Shown piece after piece: positions 25,746 to 35,799 of a stretch of DNA of 64,000 bases (its first letter is position 1; every line of letters begins with the position of its first letter). The stretch covers positions 311,223-375,222 of the forward strand of contig NZ_LMHC01000012.1 in the NCBI RefSeq assembly GCF_001427665.1. The letters are read 5' to 3'. A program made the translations under genes and the position numbers. The notes below the pieces were generated by a model. That model saw nothing but the letters and a program-made list of their open reading frames with translations. It did no database searches and had not been told where the DNA came from. The DNA comes from Caulobacter sp. Root655. Its GTDB lineage: Bacteria > Pseudomonadota > Alphaproteobacteria > Caulobacterales > Caulobacteraceae.

Positions 25746-25822
25746 TGGCGGCCCGGAAGGGACTCGAACCCCTGACCTTCGCTTTAGGAAAGCGCTGCTC
25801 TATCCTGCTGAGCTACCGGGCC
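25746..25822 (-). tRNA. tRNA-Arg (anticodon CCU)
   Basis: A full 77-base cloverleaf on the minus strand: acceptor GGCCCGG pairs with CCGGGCC, followed by discriminator G and an encoded CCA. The D arm has GCTC/GAGC, and the T arm contains GGTTCGAGTCC. The anticodon loop TTCCTAA sits on a CGCT/AGCG stem, giving anticodon CCU for AGG codons. The first pair of the anticodon stem is a G-A mismatch. Confidence 0.96.
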
Positions 25823-25906
25823 GCTTCGCGCGGGCGTTCGGGTCAATAGCGCAAGTTTCCGGGGATGCGAACCCCAAGGCGAGCGCGCGGGGCGAGGGGA
25901 AAACGA

Positions 25907-27208
25907 ATGGGCGTGTTTCGACATCTGCGGACGCTGTACGTCCAGGTCCTGATCGCCATTGCTTTAGGCGTGGTCGTCGGGGCGATCTGGCCGAAGGTCG
26001 GGGTCGAGCTGAAGCCGCTGGGCGACGCGTTCATCAAGCTGGTCAAGCTGGTCATCGCCCCGGTGATCTTCCTGACCGTGGCCGGCGGCATCGCCCGGAT
26101 GGGTGACATCAAGGCGTTCGGGCGGGTGGGCGTGAAGGCCCTGATCTATTTCGAGGTGGTCTCGACCCTGGCGCTGTTCGTCGGCCTGGTGGTCGGCCAC
26201 GTCCTGCATCCGGGCCACGGCTTCAACATCGATCCGGCCACCCTGGATCCGAAGATCGCCGCCGGCTACCTGGAAAAGGCCCACCATGGCGAGGGGCCGG
26301 TTCCCTACCTGCTGCACCTGATCCCCGAGACCTTCTTCGGGGCCTTCGCCGAGGGCAACCTGCTGCAGGTGCTGGTGATCGCCATCATGACCGGTTTTGC
26401 CTGCACGCGGCTGGGGCCGTTCGGCGACCGGGCGGCCTCGGCCATGGAGGACATGGCCAAGCTGTTCTTCGGCATCATCCATGTGGTGGTCAAGCTGGCG
26501 CCCCTGGGGGCGTTCGGGGCCATGGGCTTCACCATCGGCAAATACGGCCTGGCCAGCCTGGTGCAACTGGGCGCGCTGGTGGCCACCTTCTATGTCACCG
26601 CCCTGCTGTTCGTGCTGGTGGTGCTGGGGACGATCGCCTGGCTCAGCGGCTTCTCGATCCTCAAGTTCCTGGCCTATATCCGCGAGGAGCTGCTGATCGT
26701 GCTGGGCACCAGCTCGTCGGAATCGGCCCTGCCGCAGCTGATCGAGAAGATGGAGCGGCTGGGCGCCAGGAAGTCGGTGGTCGGATTGGTGGTGCCCACC
26801 GGCTACAGCTTCAACCTCGACGGCACCAACATCTACATGACCCTGGCCACCCTTTTCCTGGCCCAGGCGACCAACACCCATCTGAGCTTCGGCCAGATGG
26901 CCGCCCTGCTGGGCGTGGCCATGCTGACCTCCAAGGGGGCCAGCGGCGTGACCGGGGCCGGCTTCATCACCCTGGCCGCCACCCTGGCCGTGGTGCCCGA
27001 CATCCCGATCGCCGCTCTGGCGGTGCTGGTCGGGGTCGACCGCTTCATGAGCGAGTGCCGGGCCCTGACCAATTTCGTCGGCAATGGCGTGGCGACCCTG
27101 GTCGTGGCCCGCTGGGAAGGCGCCCTGGATCGCGAGCAGCTGGCGCGGGAGCTGGATCGCGGGCCCAACGCCCCGGCGGTTGACCTTCTCGAGGAGGTCG
27201 CCGTCTAG
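25907..27208 (+). CDS. dctA: C4-dicarboxylate:cation symporter DctA
   Basis: Imports succinate, fumarate and malate across the inner membrane. The 433-residue protein belongs to the DAACS family, with about eight helices and two re-entrant loops. The serine-rich hairpin [18 protein letters not shown], the unwound helix-7 motif [25 protein letters not shown], and hairpin 2 [20 protein letters not shown] are all present, as is [28 protein letters not shown] near the end. The ATG at 25907 follows GAGGGG; a longer frame begins 42 bases upstream without support. No dctB/dctD two-component genes adjoin. Its stop overlaps the convergent M16 peptidase gene by four bases. Confidence 0.95.
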   Translation: MGVFRHLRTLYVQVLIAIALGVVVGAIWPKVGVELKPLGDAFIKLVKLVIAPVIFLTVAGGIARMGDIKAFGRVGVKALIYFEVVSTLALFVGLVVGHVLHPGHGFNIDPATLDPKIAAGYLEKAHHGEGPVPYLLHLIPETFFGAFAEGNLLQVLVIAIMTGFACTRLGPFGDRAASAMEDMAKLFFGIIHVVVKLAPLGAFGAMGFTIGKYGLASLVQLGALVATFYVTALLFVLVVLGTIAWLSGFSILKFLAYIREELLIVLGTSSSESALPQLIEKMERLGARKSVVGLVVPTGYSFNLDGTNIYMTLATLFLAQATNTHLSFGQMAALLGVAMLTSKGASGVTGAGFITLAATLAVVPDIPIAALAVLVGVDRFMSECRALTNFVGNGVATLVVARWEGALDREQLARELDRGPNAPAVDLLEEVAV

Positions 27209-28470
27209 CCGCCCAGCGTCCGCTCGAACACCTCGCCGGCCTTCATCGCCGCCTTGGCGCCGAGGATGGCGCTGGCGACTTTGCCGGAGCCGAGGATCAC
27301 CTGGCTCAGGCGGCGCAGGTTGTCGGGGGTCACCGCGTCGACGGCGGCCGCCAGCTCGCCCGGGGTGTAGAGCCGGTCGAACATCAGGGCCTGGCCGGCC
27401 GCCTGTTCGGCGCGCGACAACGGCTGCTCGCGGGCCATGAACATGTGGGCCTTCAGCTGGGCCTTGGCCCGGGCCAGTTCGGCGTCCTCGATCTTGTCGG
27501 CGAGGCCCAGGATCTGCTCGGCGCAGACCTTGGCCGTCTCGGCCGCGTCGCTGGCCGCGCAGCCGGCATAGACCCCCAGGGCCCCGGCGTCGGCATAGGT
27601 GTCGGCATAGGCGTCGATGTTGTAGGCGAGGCCGCGCTTCTCGCGGGCCTCCTGGAACAGCCGTGACGACATCCCCCCGCCCAGGGCCTCGGCGAAGATG
27701 CGCAGGGCGAAATAATCGTCCTCGCGGGCGCTGACGGCCGGCAGCATGAACACCAGCTGCACCTGCTCCAGCTTGCGGGCCTGGCTCTTGCGGCCACCGA
27801 TGAACTGGGGCGGCGCGAAGTTGGCGACGCCCGGCGCGGCGGGCATCGACCCGAACTCGCGGCGGGCCAGGTCCAGCACCTCGTCGACCTCGACCGCGCC
27901 GGTGGCGCTGATGATCAGCCGATCGGCGGCGTAGAGCGCCCCGCGCCAGTGCGACAACCCCTCGACGGTGGCGGAATTGACGCTGTCGACCGTGCCGAGG
28001 ATCGGCCGAGCCAGAGGGTGGTCGCCCCAGGCGGCGGCCTGGACCAGGTCGAAGACGTAGTCGTCGGGGGCGTCGGCCGCCTCGGCGATCTCCTGGGCCA
28101 CCACCTGCTTCTCGCGGGTCAGGTCGGCCTCGTCGAGGGTGGGGCGCAGGACCAGGTCGGCCAGCACAGCCATGCCGAGGTCCAGGCCGCCCTTGAGGGC
28201 GCGGACCTGGAAGCTGGTGCGCTCGTAGCCGGTGGCGGCGTTGATCGAGCCGCCCTCGGCCTCGACCACCTCGACGATGTCTCGCGACGAGCGGGCCCCG
28301 GCCCCCTTGAACACCATGTGCTCGAGCAGGTGCGACCAGCCCGATCGGGACACGTCCTCATAGGCCGCACCTCGGCCGGCGACGACCGACAGGGCGACGG
28401 TCTCCAGGCCCGGCATGGGGTCGCAGACGACGCGGACGCCGTTTTCGAGGGTGTGGAGGGTGGCGGTCAT
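27205..28470 (-). CDS. M16 family zinc peptidase (processing-peptidase type)
   Basis: A 421-residue soluble metallopeptidase resembling the beta subunit of mitochondrial processing peptidase. The inverted zinc motif HxxEH is present as HLLEH at about 47-51 ([14 protein letters not shown]), followed by the second zinc-ligand region [17 protein letters not shown] and Glu-rich AQEIAEA near 132. The C-terminal half has the family arginine/tyrosine loop ([25 protein letters not shown]). No signal peptide is seen. Alphaproteobacterial homologues are often next to threonine synthase, as here; the gap holds a 131-base inverted repeat. Substrate unknown. Confidence 0.93.
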   Translation of the reverse strand: MTATLHTLENGVRVVCDPMPGLETVALSVVAGRGAAYEDVSRSGWSHLLEHMVFKGAGARSSRDIVEVVEAEGGSINAATGYERTSFQVRALKGGLDLGMAVLADLVLRPTLDEADLTREKQVVAQEIAEAADAPDDYVFDLVQAAAWGDHPLARPILGTVDSVNSATVEGLSHWRGALYAADRLIISATGAVEVDEVLDLARREFGSMPAAPGVANFAPPQFIGGRKSQARKLEQVQLVFMLPAVSAREDDYFALRIFAEALGGGMSSRLFQEAREKRGLAYNIDAYADTYADAGALGVYAGCAASDAAETAKVCAEQILGLADKIEDAELARAKAQLKAHMFMAREQPLSRAEQAAGQALMFDRLYTPGELAAAVDAVTPDNLRRLSQVILGSGKVASAILGAKAAMKAGEVFERTLGG

Positions 28471-28480
28471 GAAAGCTTTC

Positions 28481-28611
28481 TCCTCCCCCGTGAAACGGGG
28501 GAGGTGGCCGCGAAGCGGACGGAGGGGGCGTTGGCGGAGGCGCGGACGACGCCCCCTCCGTCACGCCGCGTATTCGCGGCGCGCCACCTCCCCCGCTGCG
28601 CGGGTGAGGAG
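28481..28611. repeat. Long inverted repeat between M16 peptidase and thrC
   Basis: The 131 bases begin with a CCTCCCCCG/CGGGGGAGG hairpin, contain GGAGGGGGCG matched by CGCCCCCTCC, and end with GCCACCTCCCCCG near a short CGC hairpin. The whole element folds back on itself. It is an intergenic repeat of the kind common in Caulobacterales and fills most of the gap. Confidence 0.7.
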
Positions 28612-28624
28612 ATGTTCAAGATGG

Positions 28625-30028
28625 TCACGACCCCGCCGAGGCGAACACCCGGACAAACGCCTTCACCGTCTCGGCGTCGGCCGGCAGGCGGTCGAAGCGT
28701 TCGGGCTTGGCCGAATGGTCCGGGGTGGCGCGGGGCGCGGCCGGGGTCAGGCCGGCGGCGGCCAGGACGGCCTCGGGGAACTTGGCCGGATGGGCGGTGG
28801 ACAGCACCACGACCGGCGTGGCCGGATCGGCCAGGCGCAGGACGTTGGCGGCGGCCACGCCGACGGCGGTGTGCGGGTCGATGACCTCGCCGGTCTCGTT
28901 GAGGGTCGACAGGATGGTCTTGGCGGTGTCGGCCTCGCTGACCGACGCGCCCTGGAACAGCTCGCGCATCTTGGAGAGCGCGCTGGGCGGGATGTCGAGC
29001 ACGCCGGTGTTGCCGAAGGCCCGGAACGCCCTGCCCGTCTCGACCCCGTCGCGGCCGACGGCCTCGAAATAGAGGCGCTCGAAATTGCTGGCCACCTGGA
29101 TGTCCATGGCCGGACTCTGGGTGGCGGCGACGGCGCCGCGCGCGTAGCGGCCTTCCTCGAAGGCTCGGGCCAGAATGTCGTTGGAATTGGTGGCGGCGAT
29201 GATCCGGGCGATCGGCAGGCCCATGCGGCTGGCGACATAGGCGGCGTAGGCGTCGCCGAAATTCCCCGTGGGCACCACGAAGGCCACCTTGCGGGCCGGC
29301 GCACCCAGGGCGACGGCGGCGGTGAAGAAGTAGACGCTCTGGGCGGCGATCCGCGCCCAGTTGATCGAGTTGACGCCCGACAGGTCGACGGCGTGGCGGA
29401 ACTGGTCGTCCTGGAAGGCCTGCTTGACGATGGCCTGGCAGTCGTCGAACGAACCCTGGATCGAGACGCAGGCGACGTTCTTGTCGGTCGCCGTGGTCAT
29501 GAACCGGCGCTGGACCTCGCTGATCCGGCCCTCGGGGAACAGGGCCACGATGCGGGCGTTGGAGCGGCCGCGGAACGCCTCGACGGCCGCGCCGCCGGTG
29601 TCGCCCGAGGTGGCGCAGATGATGGTCATGGTCCGCGACTGGCGCGACAGCACGTAGTCGTAGAGCCGCCCCAGCAGCTGCATCGCCACGTCCTTGAAGG
29701 CCAGGGTCGGGCCGTGGAACAGCTCCAGCAGATGGCGGCCGGGGGCCAGTTGCTTCAGCGGCGCGACGGCGGCGTGGGCGAAGCTGGCATAGGCCTCGTC
29801 GCACATCTCGGCCAGGTCCTCGGCGGGCAGGTCGTCGCCGACGAACTTGCCGATCACCGCGGCGGCGACCTTGGCGTAGGGCTGGCCGGCGAAGGCGGCG
29901 ATCTCTTCCGGCGTGAAGGTCGGCCAGCGTTCCGGCACATAGAGGCCGCCGTCGGGGGCCAGGCCCGCCAGCACCGCTTCCAGGAAACCGATCGACGGGG
30001 CCTCACCCCGGGTGGAGACATAGCGCAT
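28625..30028 (-). CDS. thrC: Threonine synthase
   Basis: PLP enzyme that converts O-phospho-L-homoserine to L-threonine and phosphate. The 467-residue length fits the long (E. coli/yeast) class. The protein begins MRYVSTRGEAP, the usual N-terminus. The PLP lysine lies in HGPTLAFKDVAMQLLG (about residue 115), phosphate-binding ATSGDTGGAA follows, and VPTGNFGDAYAAY and ATNSNDILARAF come later. The frame is open far upstream, but the ATG at 30028 shares one base with the SURF1 stop, implying coupling. Gene order SURF1-thrC-M16 is a frequent alphaproteobacterial arrangement. Confidence 0.97.
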   Translation of the reverse strand: MRYVSTRGEAPSIGFLEAVLAGLAPDGGLYVPERWPTFTPEEIAAFAGQPYAKVAAAVIGKFVGDDLPAEDLAEMCDEAYASFAHAAVAPLKQLAPGRHLLELFHGPTLAFKDVAMQLLGRLYDYVLSRQSRTMTIICATSGDTGGAAVEAFRGRSNARIVALFPEGRISEVQRRFMTTATDKNVACVSIQGSFDDCQAIVKQAFQDDQFRHAVDLSGVNSINWARIAAQSVYFFTAAVALGAPARKVAFVVPTGNFGDAYAAYVASRMGLPIARIIAATNSNDILARAFEEGRYARGAVAATQSPAMDIQVASNFERLYFEAVGRDGVETGRAFRAFGNTGVLDIPPSALSKMRELFQGASVSEADTAKTILSTLNETGEVIDPHTAVGVAAANVLRLADPATPVVVLSTAHPAKFPEAVLAAAGLTPAAPRATPDHSAKPERFDRLPADAETVKAFVRVFASAGS

Positions 30029-30714
30029 CAGGATCTCATCTTCCGCCAGAGCATGGCGGCATAGATAAACAGCAGGGTCACGGCAAGACCGAACCACGTC
30101 AGGGCGTATTCGAGGTGCCGATTGGAAATTTCTGCCGGAAGCGGCGCGGGGGTGACGCCGGGCGGGACGGGGGTCGCGGTCTCGACCATCAGGATATAGG
30201 GCGCGGGCCTCTCGGCGGCGAACTTCTGGACCGTGGCCTCGCGGTCGCCGCCCAGCTGCCTGGGAGCCATCAGAACGCCGACGGCCCGGGCCGGGGCCGC
30301 CAGGGCGACCGGCGCGGGCGCGGACTGGCCGGTCAGGGCCTTGACCACGCCGAGGTCCAGCAGGACCGCGCCATAGCCGCCAACGGTGGCGCGGCATAGG
30401 GCGGTGGCGCGCCAGACGATGTCGCCGTCGCGGATGCCGTAGACCAGCGGCAGGGTCGCGGGCTGGGCCGGCGCGCAATCGACCGAGACACGGGTCCAGG
30501 TCAGGTCCCGGCCCTGGGCGTTCGCCAAGGCCGTGGCCAGAGGCTGGGCGGGCGCGGTCTTCAGCACCTCGATCCGGGCCAGCAGGTCTTGTTTCCAGGC
30601 CAGGCGCTTGATCTGCCAGGCGCCCAGGCCGATCAGGATGGCGAAGGCGATCAGGGTGGCGATCGTCAGACCGAATGGGAAGCGGCGATCCTTGCCGAGA
30701 GCGGTGTCAGACAT
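30028..30714 (-). CDS. SURF1 family cytochrome oxidase assembly factor
   Basis: Inner-membrane protein of 228 residues needed for correct assembly of the haem centres of aa3-type oxidases. It shows the SURF1 topology: a transmembrane helix near 14-34 (FGLTIATLIAFAILIGLGAWQIKRLAWKQ region), a large periplasmic domain, and a second helix near 204-223 followed by WRKM. The GLGAWQ(I/L)xRxxWK signature is intact. The HLEYALTWF block before the last helix is also typical. Its start overlaps the DUF983 gene end by eight bases and its stop overlaps the thrC start. It lies just beyond the cox cluster terminator. Confidence 0.92.
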   Translation of the reverse strand: MSDTALGKDRRFPFGLTIATLIAFAILIGLGAWQIKRLAWKQDLLARIEVLKTAPAQPLATALANAQGRDLTWTRVSVDCAPAQPATLPLVYGIRDGDIVWRATALCRATVGGYGAVLLDLGVVKALTGQSAPAPVALAAPARAVGVLMAPRQLGGDREATVQKFAAERPAPYILMVETATPVPPGVTPAPLPAEISNRHLEYALTWFGLAVTLLFIYAAMLWRKMRS

Positions 30715-31069
30715 CGTGGCGGCCAGCCTCGGAGGCGTGGTTGGCGATGTGGGCGGCGACCATCAGGCCCTTGGCCGGGCGCATCAGCCCCAGGCAGGCG
30801 ACCAGGGTCAGGGGCAGCCAGATCAGCAGCAGCAGCCAGACGGGCCAGTTGAAGGCGAACATCGTGAACAGCGCCCCGAAGGCGCACAGGAAGCCGGCGA
30901 TCAGGATCACGAAGGTGGCCGCGCCGTCGCCGGTCTCGTGGGCCCCCAGGTCGAAACCGCAGGCCTCGCAGGTCTTGGTCACCTTCAGGAACCCGTCGAA
31001 CAGCATCCCCTCGCCGCAGTGGGGGCAACGGCCGGTCGCGCCGGCGAGGTAGGGGTTCACTTGGGTCAT
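30707..31069 (-). CDS. DUF983 zinc-ribbon membrane protein
   Basis: A 120-residue protein with an N-terminal zinc ribbon (CPHCGEG at about 15-21 and CEACGFD at about 34-40) and two membrane helices (about 50-72 and 75-95). This is the DUF983 family, nearly always encoded among cytochrome oxidase genes in alphaproteobacteria. Function is unproven; a role in oxidase biogenesis is inferred from context. The ATG at 31069 gives the standard MTQVNPYLAG-like start; an upstream ATG would translate the repeat at 31101-31126 and was discarded. It overlaps the SURF1 start by eight bases. Confidence 0.85.
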   Translation of the reverse strand: MTQVNPYLAGATGRCPHCGEGMLFDGFLKVTKTCEACGFDLGAHETGDGAATFVILIAGFLCAFGALFTMFAFNWPVWLLLLIWLPLTLVACLGLMRPAKGLMVAAHIANHASEAGRHDV

Positions 31070-31100
31070 GGGCCTATGCCTTACACCGCAACACGCGGAC

Positions 31101-31126
31101 GGGGACAGGCACATGTGCCTGTCCCC
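31101..31126. repeat. 26-base perfect palindrome, family A copy 1
   Basis: A perfect palindrome whose arm reads GGGGACAGGCACA. It lies between ctaE and the DUF983 gene. An identical 26-mer is at 58911-58936 and a two-base compensated variant at 38808-38833. Flanks (GCGGAC before, ATCC after) are shared with the copy at 58911, so the element is longer than the palindrome. Confidence 0.9.
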
Positions 31127-31140
31127 AATCCAGGATCCCC

Positions 31141-31179
31141 AAACAAAAAGGCCCGGAACACCGCTTGGCGTTCCGGGCC
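31141..31179 (-). terminator. Strong intrinsic terminator after ctaE
   Basis: A perfect 10-base stem (GGCCCGGAAC and complement, 10-base loop) is followed on the minus strand by TTTTTGTTT. It lies 18 bases past the ctaE stop and should end the oxidase transcript before the DUF983-SURF1-thrC genes. Confidence 0.88.
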
Positions 31180-31196
31180 CTCTCGAAGCGCGTGAC

Positions 31197-32069
31197 CTAG
31201 TGGCTCGCGCCGAAGATCACGTAGACGAAGGCGAACAGGAACAGCCAGACCACGTCGACGAAGTGCCAGTACCAGGCGGCTGCTTCGAAGCCGAAGTGCT
31301 GCTTGGGGGTGAAGGCGCCGTTCATCAGCCGGATCAGGCAGACGATCAGGAACAGGGTGCCGACGAACACGTGGAAGCCGTGGAAGCCCGTGGCCAGGAA
31401 GAAGGTCGAGCCGTAGAGGCCCGAATTGACGGCCGCTTCCGAATAGAACAGCTGCTCGTGGTTGATGTGAGCGTATTCGTAGACCTGGATGCAGGTGAAC
31501 AGCGCGCCCAGCAGGATGGTCAGGATCAGGCCCCACTTGGCGCCCTGGCGGTCGCCTTGCTGCAGGGCGTGGTGCGACCAGGTGATGGTCGTGCCCGATA
31601 GCAGCAGGGTCAGGGTGTTGACCAGCGGCAGATGCCACGGCGACACGGCCTCGACGCCGGCCGGCGGCCAGGTGGCCCAGGCGGCGCGGACTTCCTCGAT
31701 GCCCGACAGGGTGCGGTGGTGATGGAACAGGGCCATCTCGAAGAAGATCCAGAACCACGCCACGAAGAACATCACTTCCGAGGCGATGAACAGCACCATG
31801 CCGTAGCGCAGGCCGATCGAGACGACCGGGGTGTGGTCGCCGGCGTTGGCTTCCTTCACCACGTCGCTCCACCAGCCGAAGAAGGTGTAGAGCACGCCCG
31901 AGACGCCCAGCGCGAACAGCCAGAACTGGCCCTTCTCGATGCCGAAGACGCCGCCCTTGATCCAGGCGATCAGGCCGATGGCCATCATGGTGGCCGACAG
32001 CGACCCGACGAACGGCCAGGGGCTGGGGGGCAGGATGTGATAGTCGTGTTTGACGGCGCCGTGGGCCAT
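31197..32069 (-). CDS. ctaE: Cytochrome c oxidase subunit III
   Basis: A 290-residue inner-membrane subunit of the aa3-type oxidase, with seven helices. It opens with HDYHILPPSPWPF, which is standard for alphaproteobacterial and mitochondrial subunit III. ASEVMFFVAWFWIFFE contains the conserved membrane Glu, and TGFHGFHVFVGTLFL and AAAWYWHFVDVVWLFLF near the end are diagnostic. Last gene of the cox transcript, followed by a strong terminator. The ATG at 32069 is preceded by a 72-base gap after ctaG. Confidence 0.97.
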   Translation of the reverse strand: MAHGAVKHDYHILPPSPWPFVGSLSATMMAIGLIAWIKGGVFGIEKGQFWLFALGVSGVLYTFFGWWSDVVKEANAGDHTPVVSIGLRYGMVLFIASEVMFFVAWFWIFFEMALFHHHRTLSGIEEVRAAWATWPPAGVEAVSPWHLPLVNTLTLLLSGTTITWSHHALQQGDRQGAKWGLILTILLGALFTCIQVYEYAHINHEQLFYSEAAVNSGLYGSTFFLATGFHGFHVFVGTLFLIVCLIRLMNGAFTPKQHFGFEAAAWYWHFVDVVWLFLFAFVYVIFGASH

Positions 32070-32141
32070 GTGCGTGCTAACCCTTTAATCCCTCGAAGCG
32101 CATCGGCTAGGTCCCCCCGCCGACACGCCATGTGTGAAACG

Positions 32142-32813
32142 CTATAGCCCCGTCGGCGGCTTGCCGCCAAGGGGTTGAACGATGCGCGGCGTCGTCGCCG
32201 CCTGTTTCGTCCCCGCCGCGTCAGGAACGGCCGGGAAGAAGGTGTAGGAGAGGGTGATCTCCGACTTGCCCTTGGTGTCCGGATCGTCCGCGAACTGGGG
32301 GTCGACGAAATAGACGACCGGGAACTCGACCGTCTGGCCGGGCTCGATCGTCTGGTTGGAGAAGCAGAAGCATTCCAGCTTCTGGAAGTAGGGGCCGGCC
32401 TGCTCGGGCACGACGTTGTACATCGCCCGGCCGGTCAGGGGCTTGTCGCTCTTGTTGGTGACCTTGAAGAAGGCCAGGCCGGTGTCGCCGATGCGGATGT
32501 CCTGGCTGACCTGCTCGGTCGAGAAGTCCCAGGGCAGGCCGCGGATATTGGCGTCAAAGCGGATCTTGACCTTGCGGTCCAGCACCCGGCTCGGCTTGAC
32601 CTCGGCCTTGCGCACCGTGCCGTCGAAGCCGGTGGCCTGGCAGAACATCTTGTACAGCGGCACGGCGGCGTAGGCCGCGCCGACCATGCCGAAGAAGGCG
32701 ACGCCGCACAGGGCCGCGACCTTGGCGTGATGGCGGCTCTCGCGCTTGGGGCCGGTCCCGGCCTGGTTGTCGCGCGCGATCCTCTCGGCGTCCTTAGAAG
32801 TGAGGTTGGGCAA
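32142..32813 (-). CDS. ctaG: Cytochrome c oxidase assembly protein CtaG/Cox11
   Basis: Copper chaperone that delivers Cu to the CuB site of subunit I. It is 223 residues with one membrane helix at about 31-51 (VAALCGVAFFGMVGAAYAAVPLY) and a periplasmic immunoglobulin-like domain. The copper motif is LECFCFSNQTIEPGQ, with the third cysteine at MFCQATGFDGT. All three Cys residues are present. The start overlaps the 3' end of coxF by 20 bases. The C-terminal tail after SYTFFPAV is longer than average. Confidence 0.96.
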   Translation of the reverse strand: MPNLTSKDAERIARDNQAGTGPKRESRHHAKVAALCGVAFFGMVGAAYAAVPLYKMFCQATGFDGTVRKAEVKPSRVLDRKVKIRFDANIRGLPWDFSTEQVSQDIRIGDTGLAFFKVTNKSDKPLTGRAMYNVVPEQAGPYFQKLECFCFSNQTIEPGQTVEFPVVYFVDPQFADDPDTKGKSEITLSYTFFPAVPDAAGTKQAATTPRIVQPLGGKPPTGL

Positions 32814-32943
32814 GGTTGCCTCCCAGCTTCACCAGGGTGACCACGAAGACCAGCACCACGAAGGCCGCCAGGCCCAGGCCCAGGGCGATGTTTCGCAGGC
32901 CGCGCGCCTTGGCGGCGGGGTCGTCCTTGCGGGGTGCGGTCAT
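32794..32943 (-). CDS. coxF: Small oxidase-cluster membrane protein (CoxF type)
   Basis: A 49-residue protein, easily missed because of its size. It has a basic N-terminus (TAPRKDDPAAKARGLRN) and one membrane helix (IALGLGLAAFVVLVFVVTLVKL, about 19-40). The position between ctaB and ctaG and the fold match the small CoxF proteins of alphaproteobacterial cox operons. It overlaps ctaB by four bases (ATGA) and ctaG by 20 bases, so translation is coupled on both sides. Function is unproven. Confidence 0.8.
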   Translation of the reverse strand: MTAPRKDDPAAKARGLRNIALGLGLAAFVVLVFVVTLVKLGGNLAQPHF

Positions 32944-33995
32944 AGCGGCAGCTCCAGCACGTGAAGGTTCAAGGCGGGCAGGCCCAGCACCGCCTCGGCC
33001 AGCAGGGCGGCGAACAGGGCGAACAGGTAGAGGATCGAGAAGGCGAACAGGTTGCGGGCATGCTTGGCGTCGCCAACTGGCTTGCCCCGCTTGGCGGCGG
33101 CTTCGCCGACCTCATAGAGGTCGCGGTCGGCGGGGCGCGGGTCGGCGGCGTCGCCGGCCGTGCTGCGGAACACCCGCCAGGCCAGGGTCAGGAACACCAG
33201 CCCGCCCAGACCGGCCACCGCCAGGTACAGCAGGCCGCCCAGGCCGGTGAACACAGGGGCGACGCACACCGGGATCAGCAGCAGGGTGTAGAGCAGGATC
33301 TGCTTGCGGGTTTCCTTGGCGCCCTTGACCACCGGCAGCATCGGCACGCCGGCCTTGGCGTAGTCGGTGCTGATGTACAGCGACAGGGCCCAGAAGTGCG
33401 GTGGGGTCCACAGGAAGATGATCAGCACCATCAGCCAGGCGTTCAGCGGCGCGTGGCCGGTGGCCGCGGCCCATCCGATGGCGGGCGGCAGCGCCCCGGC
33501 AAGCCCGCCGATGACGATGTTCTGGGCCGTCCAGCGCTTGAGCCACATGGTGTAGACCACGGCGTAGAACACGATGGTGAAGGCCAGCAGGCCGGCGGCC
33601 AGCCAGTTGATCGCCATGCCCATCAGCATCACCGACAGCAGCGACAGCACCACGCCCAGGGTGGCGGCCTCCTCGCCCTTGACCAGGCCCATGGGCACCG
33701 GCCGGCCGCGCGTGCGGCGCATCTTGGCGTCGATGTCGGCGTCGTACCACATGTTCAGCGCGCCCGAGGCCCCGGCCCCGACGGCGATACAGAACACCGC
33801 CACCGCGCCCAGCAGCGGGTGGATCGGCGTGCGGGCGGCCAGCAGCCCGGTCAGGGCCGTGAACACCACCAGCGACATCACCCGCGGCTTCATCAGCTGG
33901 AAATAGTCCTGCCAACGGGCGTGGCGGACCGTTTCGGTCGCCCCGTCTTCAGGGGTCAGGACATCTCCAGGATTCAGGACGGGCGAACGGGCCAT
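32940..33995 (-). CDS. ctaB: Protohaem IX farnesyltransferase
   Basis: Converts haem B to haem O by adding a farnesyl group, a step toward haem A for the oxidase. The 351-residue UbiA-superfamily membrane protein has eight to nine helices. The prenyl-diphosphate/metal motif NMWYDADIDAKMRRTRGRP at about 81-99 is intact, and the second Asp-rich loop is STDYAKAGVPMLPVVKG at about 209-225. A hydrophilic insert near 288-315 (AADPRPADRDLYEVGEAAAKRGKP) makes it longer than the E. coli CyoE. Encoded between ctaD and coxF. Confidence 0.96.
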   Translation of the reverse strand: MARSPVLNPGDVLTPEDGATETVRHARWQDYFQLMKPRVMSLVVFTALTGLLAARTPIHPLLGAVAVFCIAVGAGASGALNMWYDADIDAKMRRTRGRPVPMGLVKGEEAATLGVVLSLLSVMLMGMAINWLAAGLLAFTIVFYAVVYTMWLKRWTAQNIVIGGLAGALPPAIGWAAATGHAPLNAWLMVLIIFLWTPPHFWALSLYISTDYAKAGVPMLPVVKGAKETRKQILLYTLLLIPVCVAPVFTGLGGLLYLAVAGLGGLVFLTLAWRVFRSTAGDAADPRPADRDLYEVGEAAAKRGKPVGDAKHARNLFAFSILYLFALFAALLAEAVLGLPALNLHVLELPL

Positions 33996-34044
33996 TTTAC
34001 GTAAGGGTCTTCAGGTCTTGCCAACTACGGTCTTGATTGGCGAA

Positions 34045-34078
34045 GGGCGCGGGCTGGATTTTCACCCGGCCCGCGCCC
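34045..34078. terminator. Hairpin between ctaD and ctaB
   Basis: Ten-base arms GGGCGCGGGC and GCCCGCGCCC face each other across 14 bases in the 112-base gap after ctaD. There is no T run on the minus strand. It probably stabilises or attenuates, giving more ctaC-ctaD message than downstream assembly genes. Confidence 0.45.
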
Positions 34079-34107
34079 CCGCGCTTTGTGTGTCTATACC
34101 GCCAGGA

Positions 34108-35799
<1,692 letters not shown>

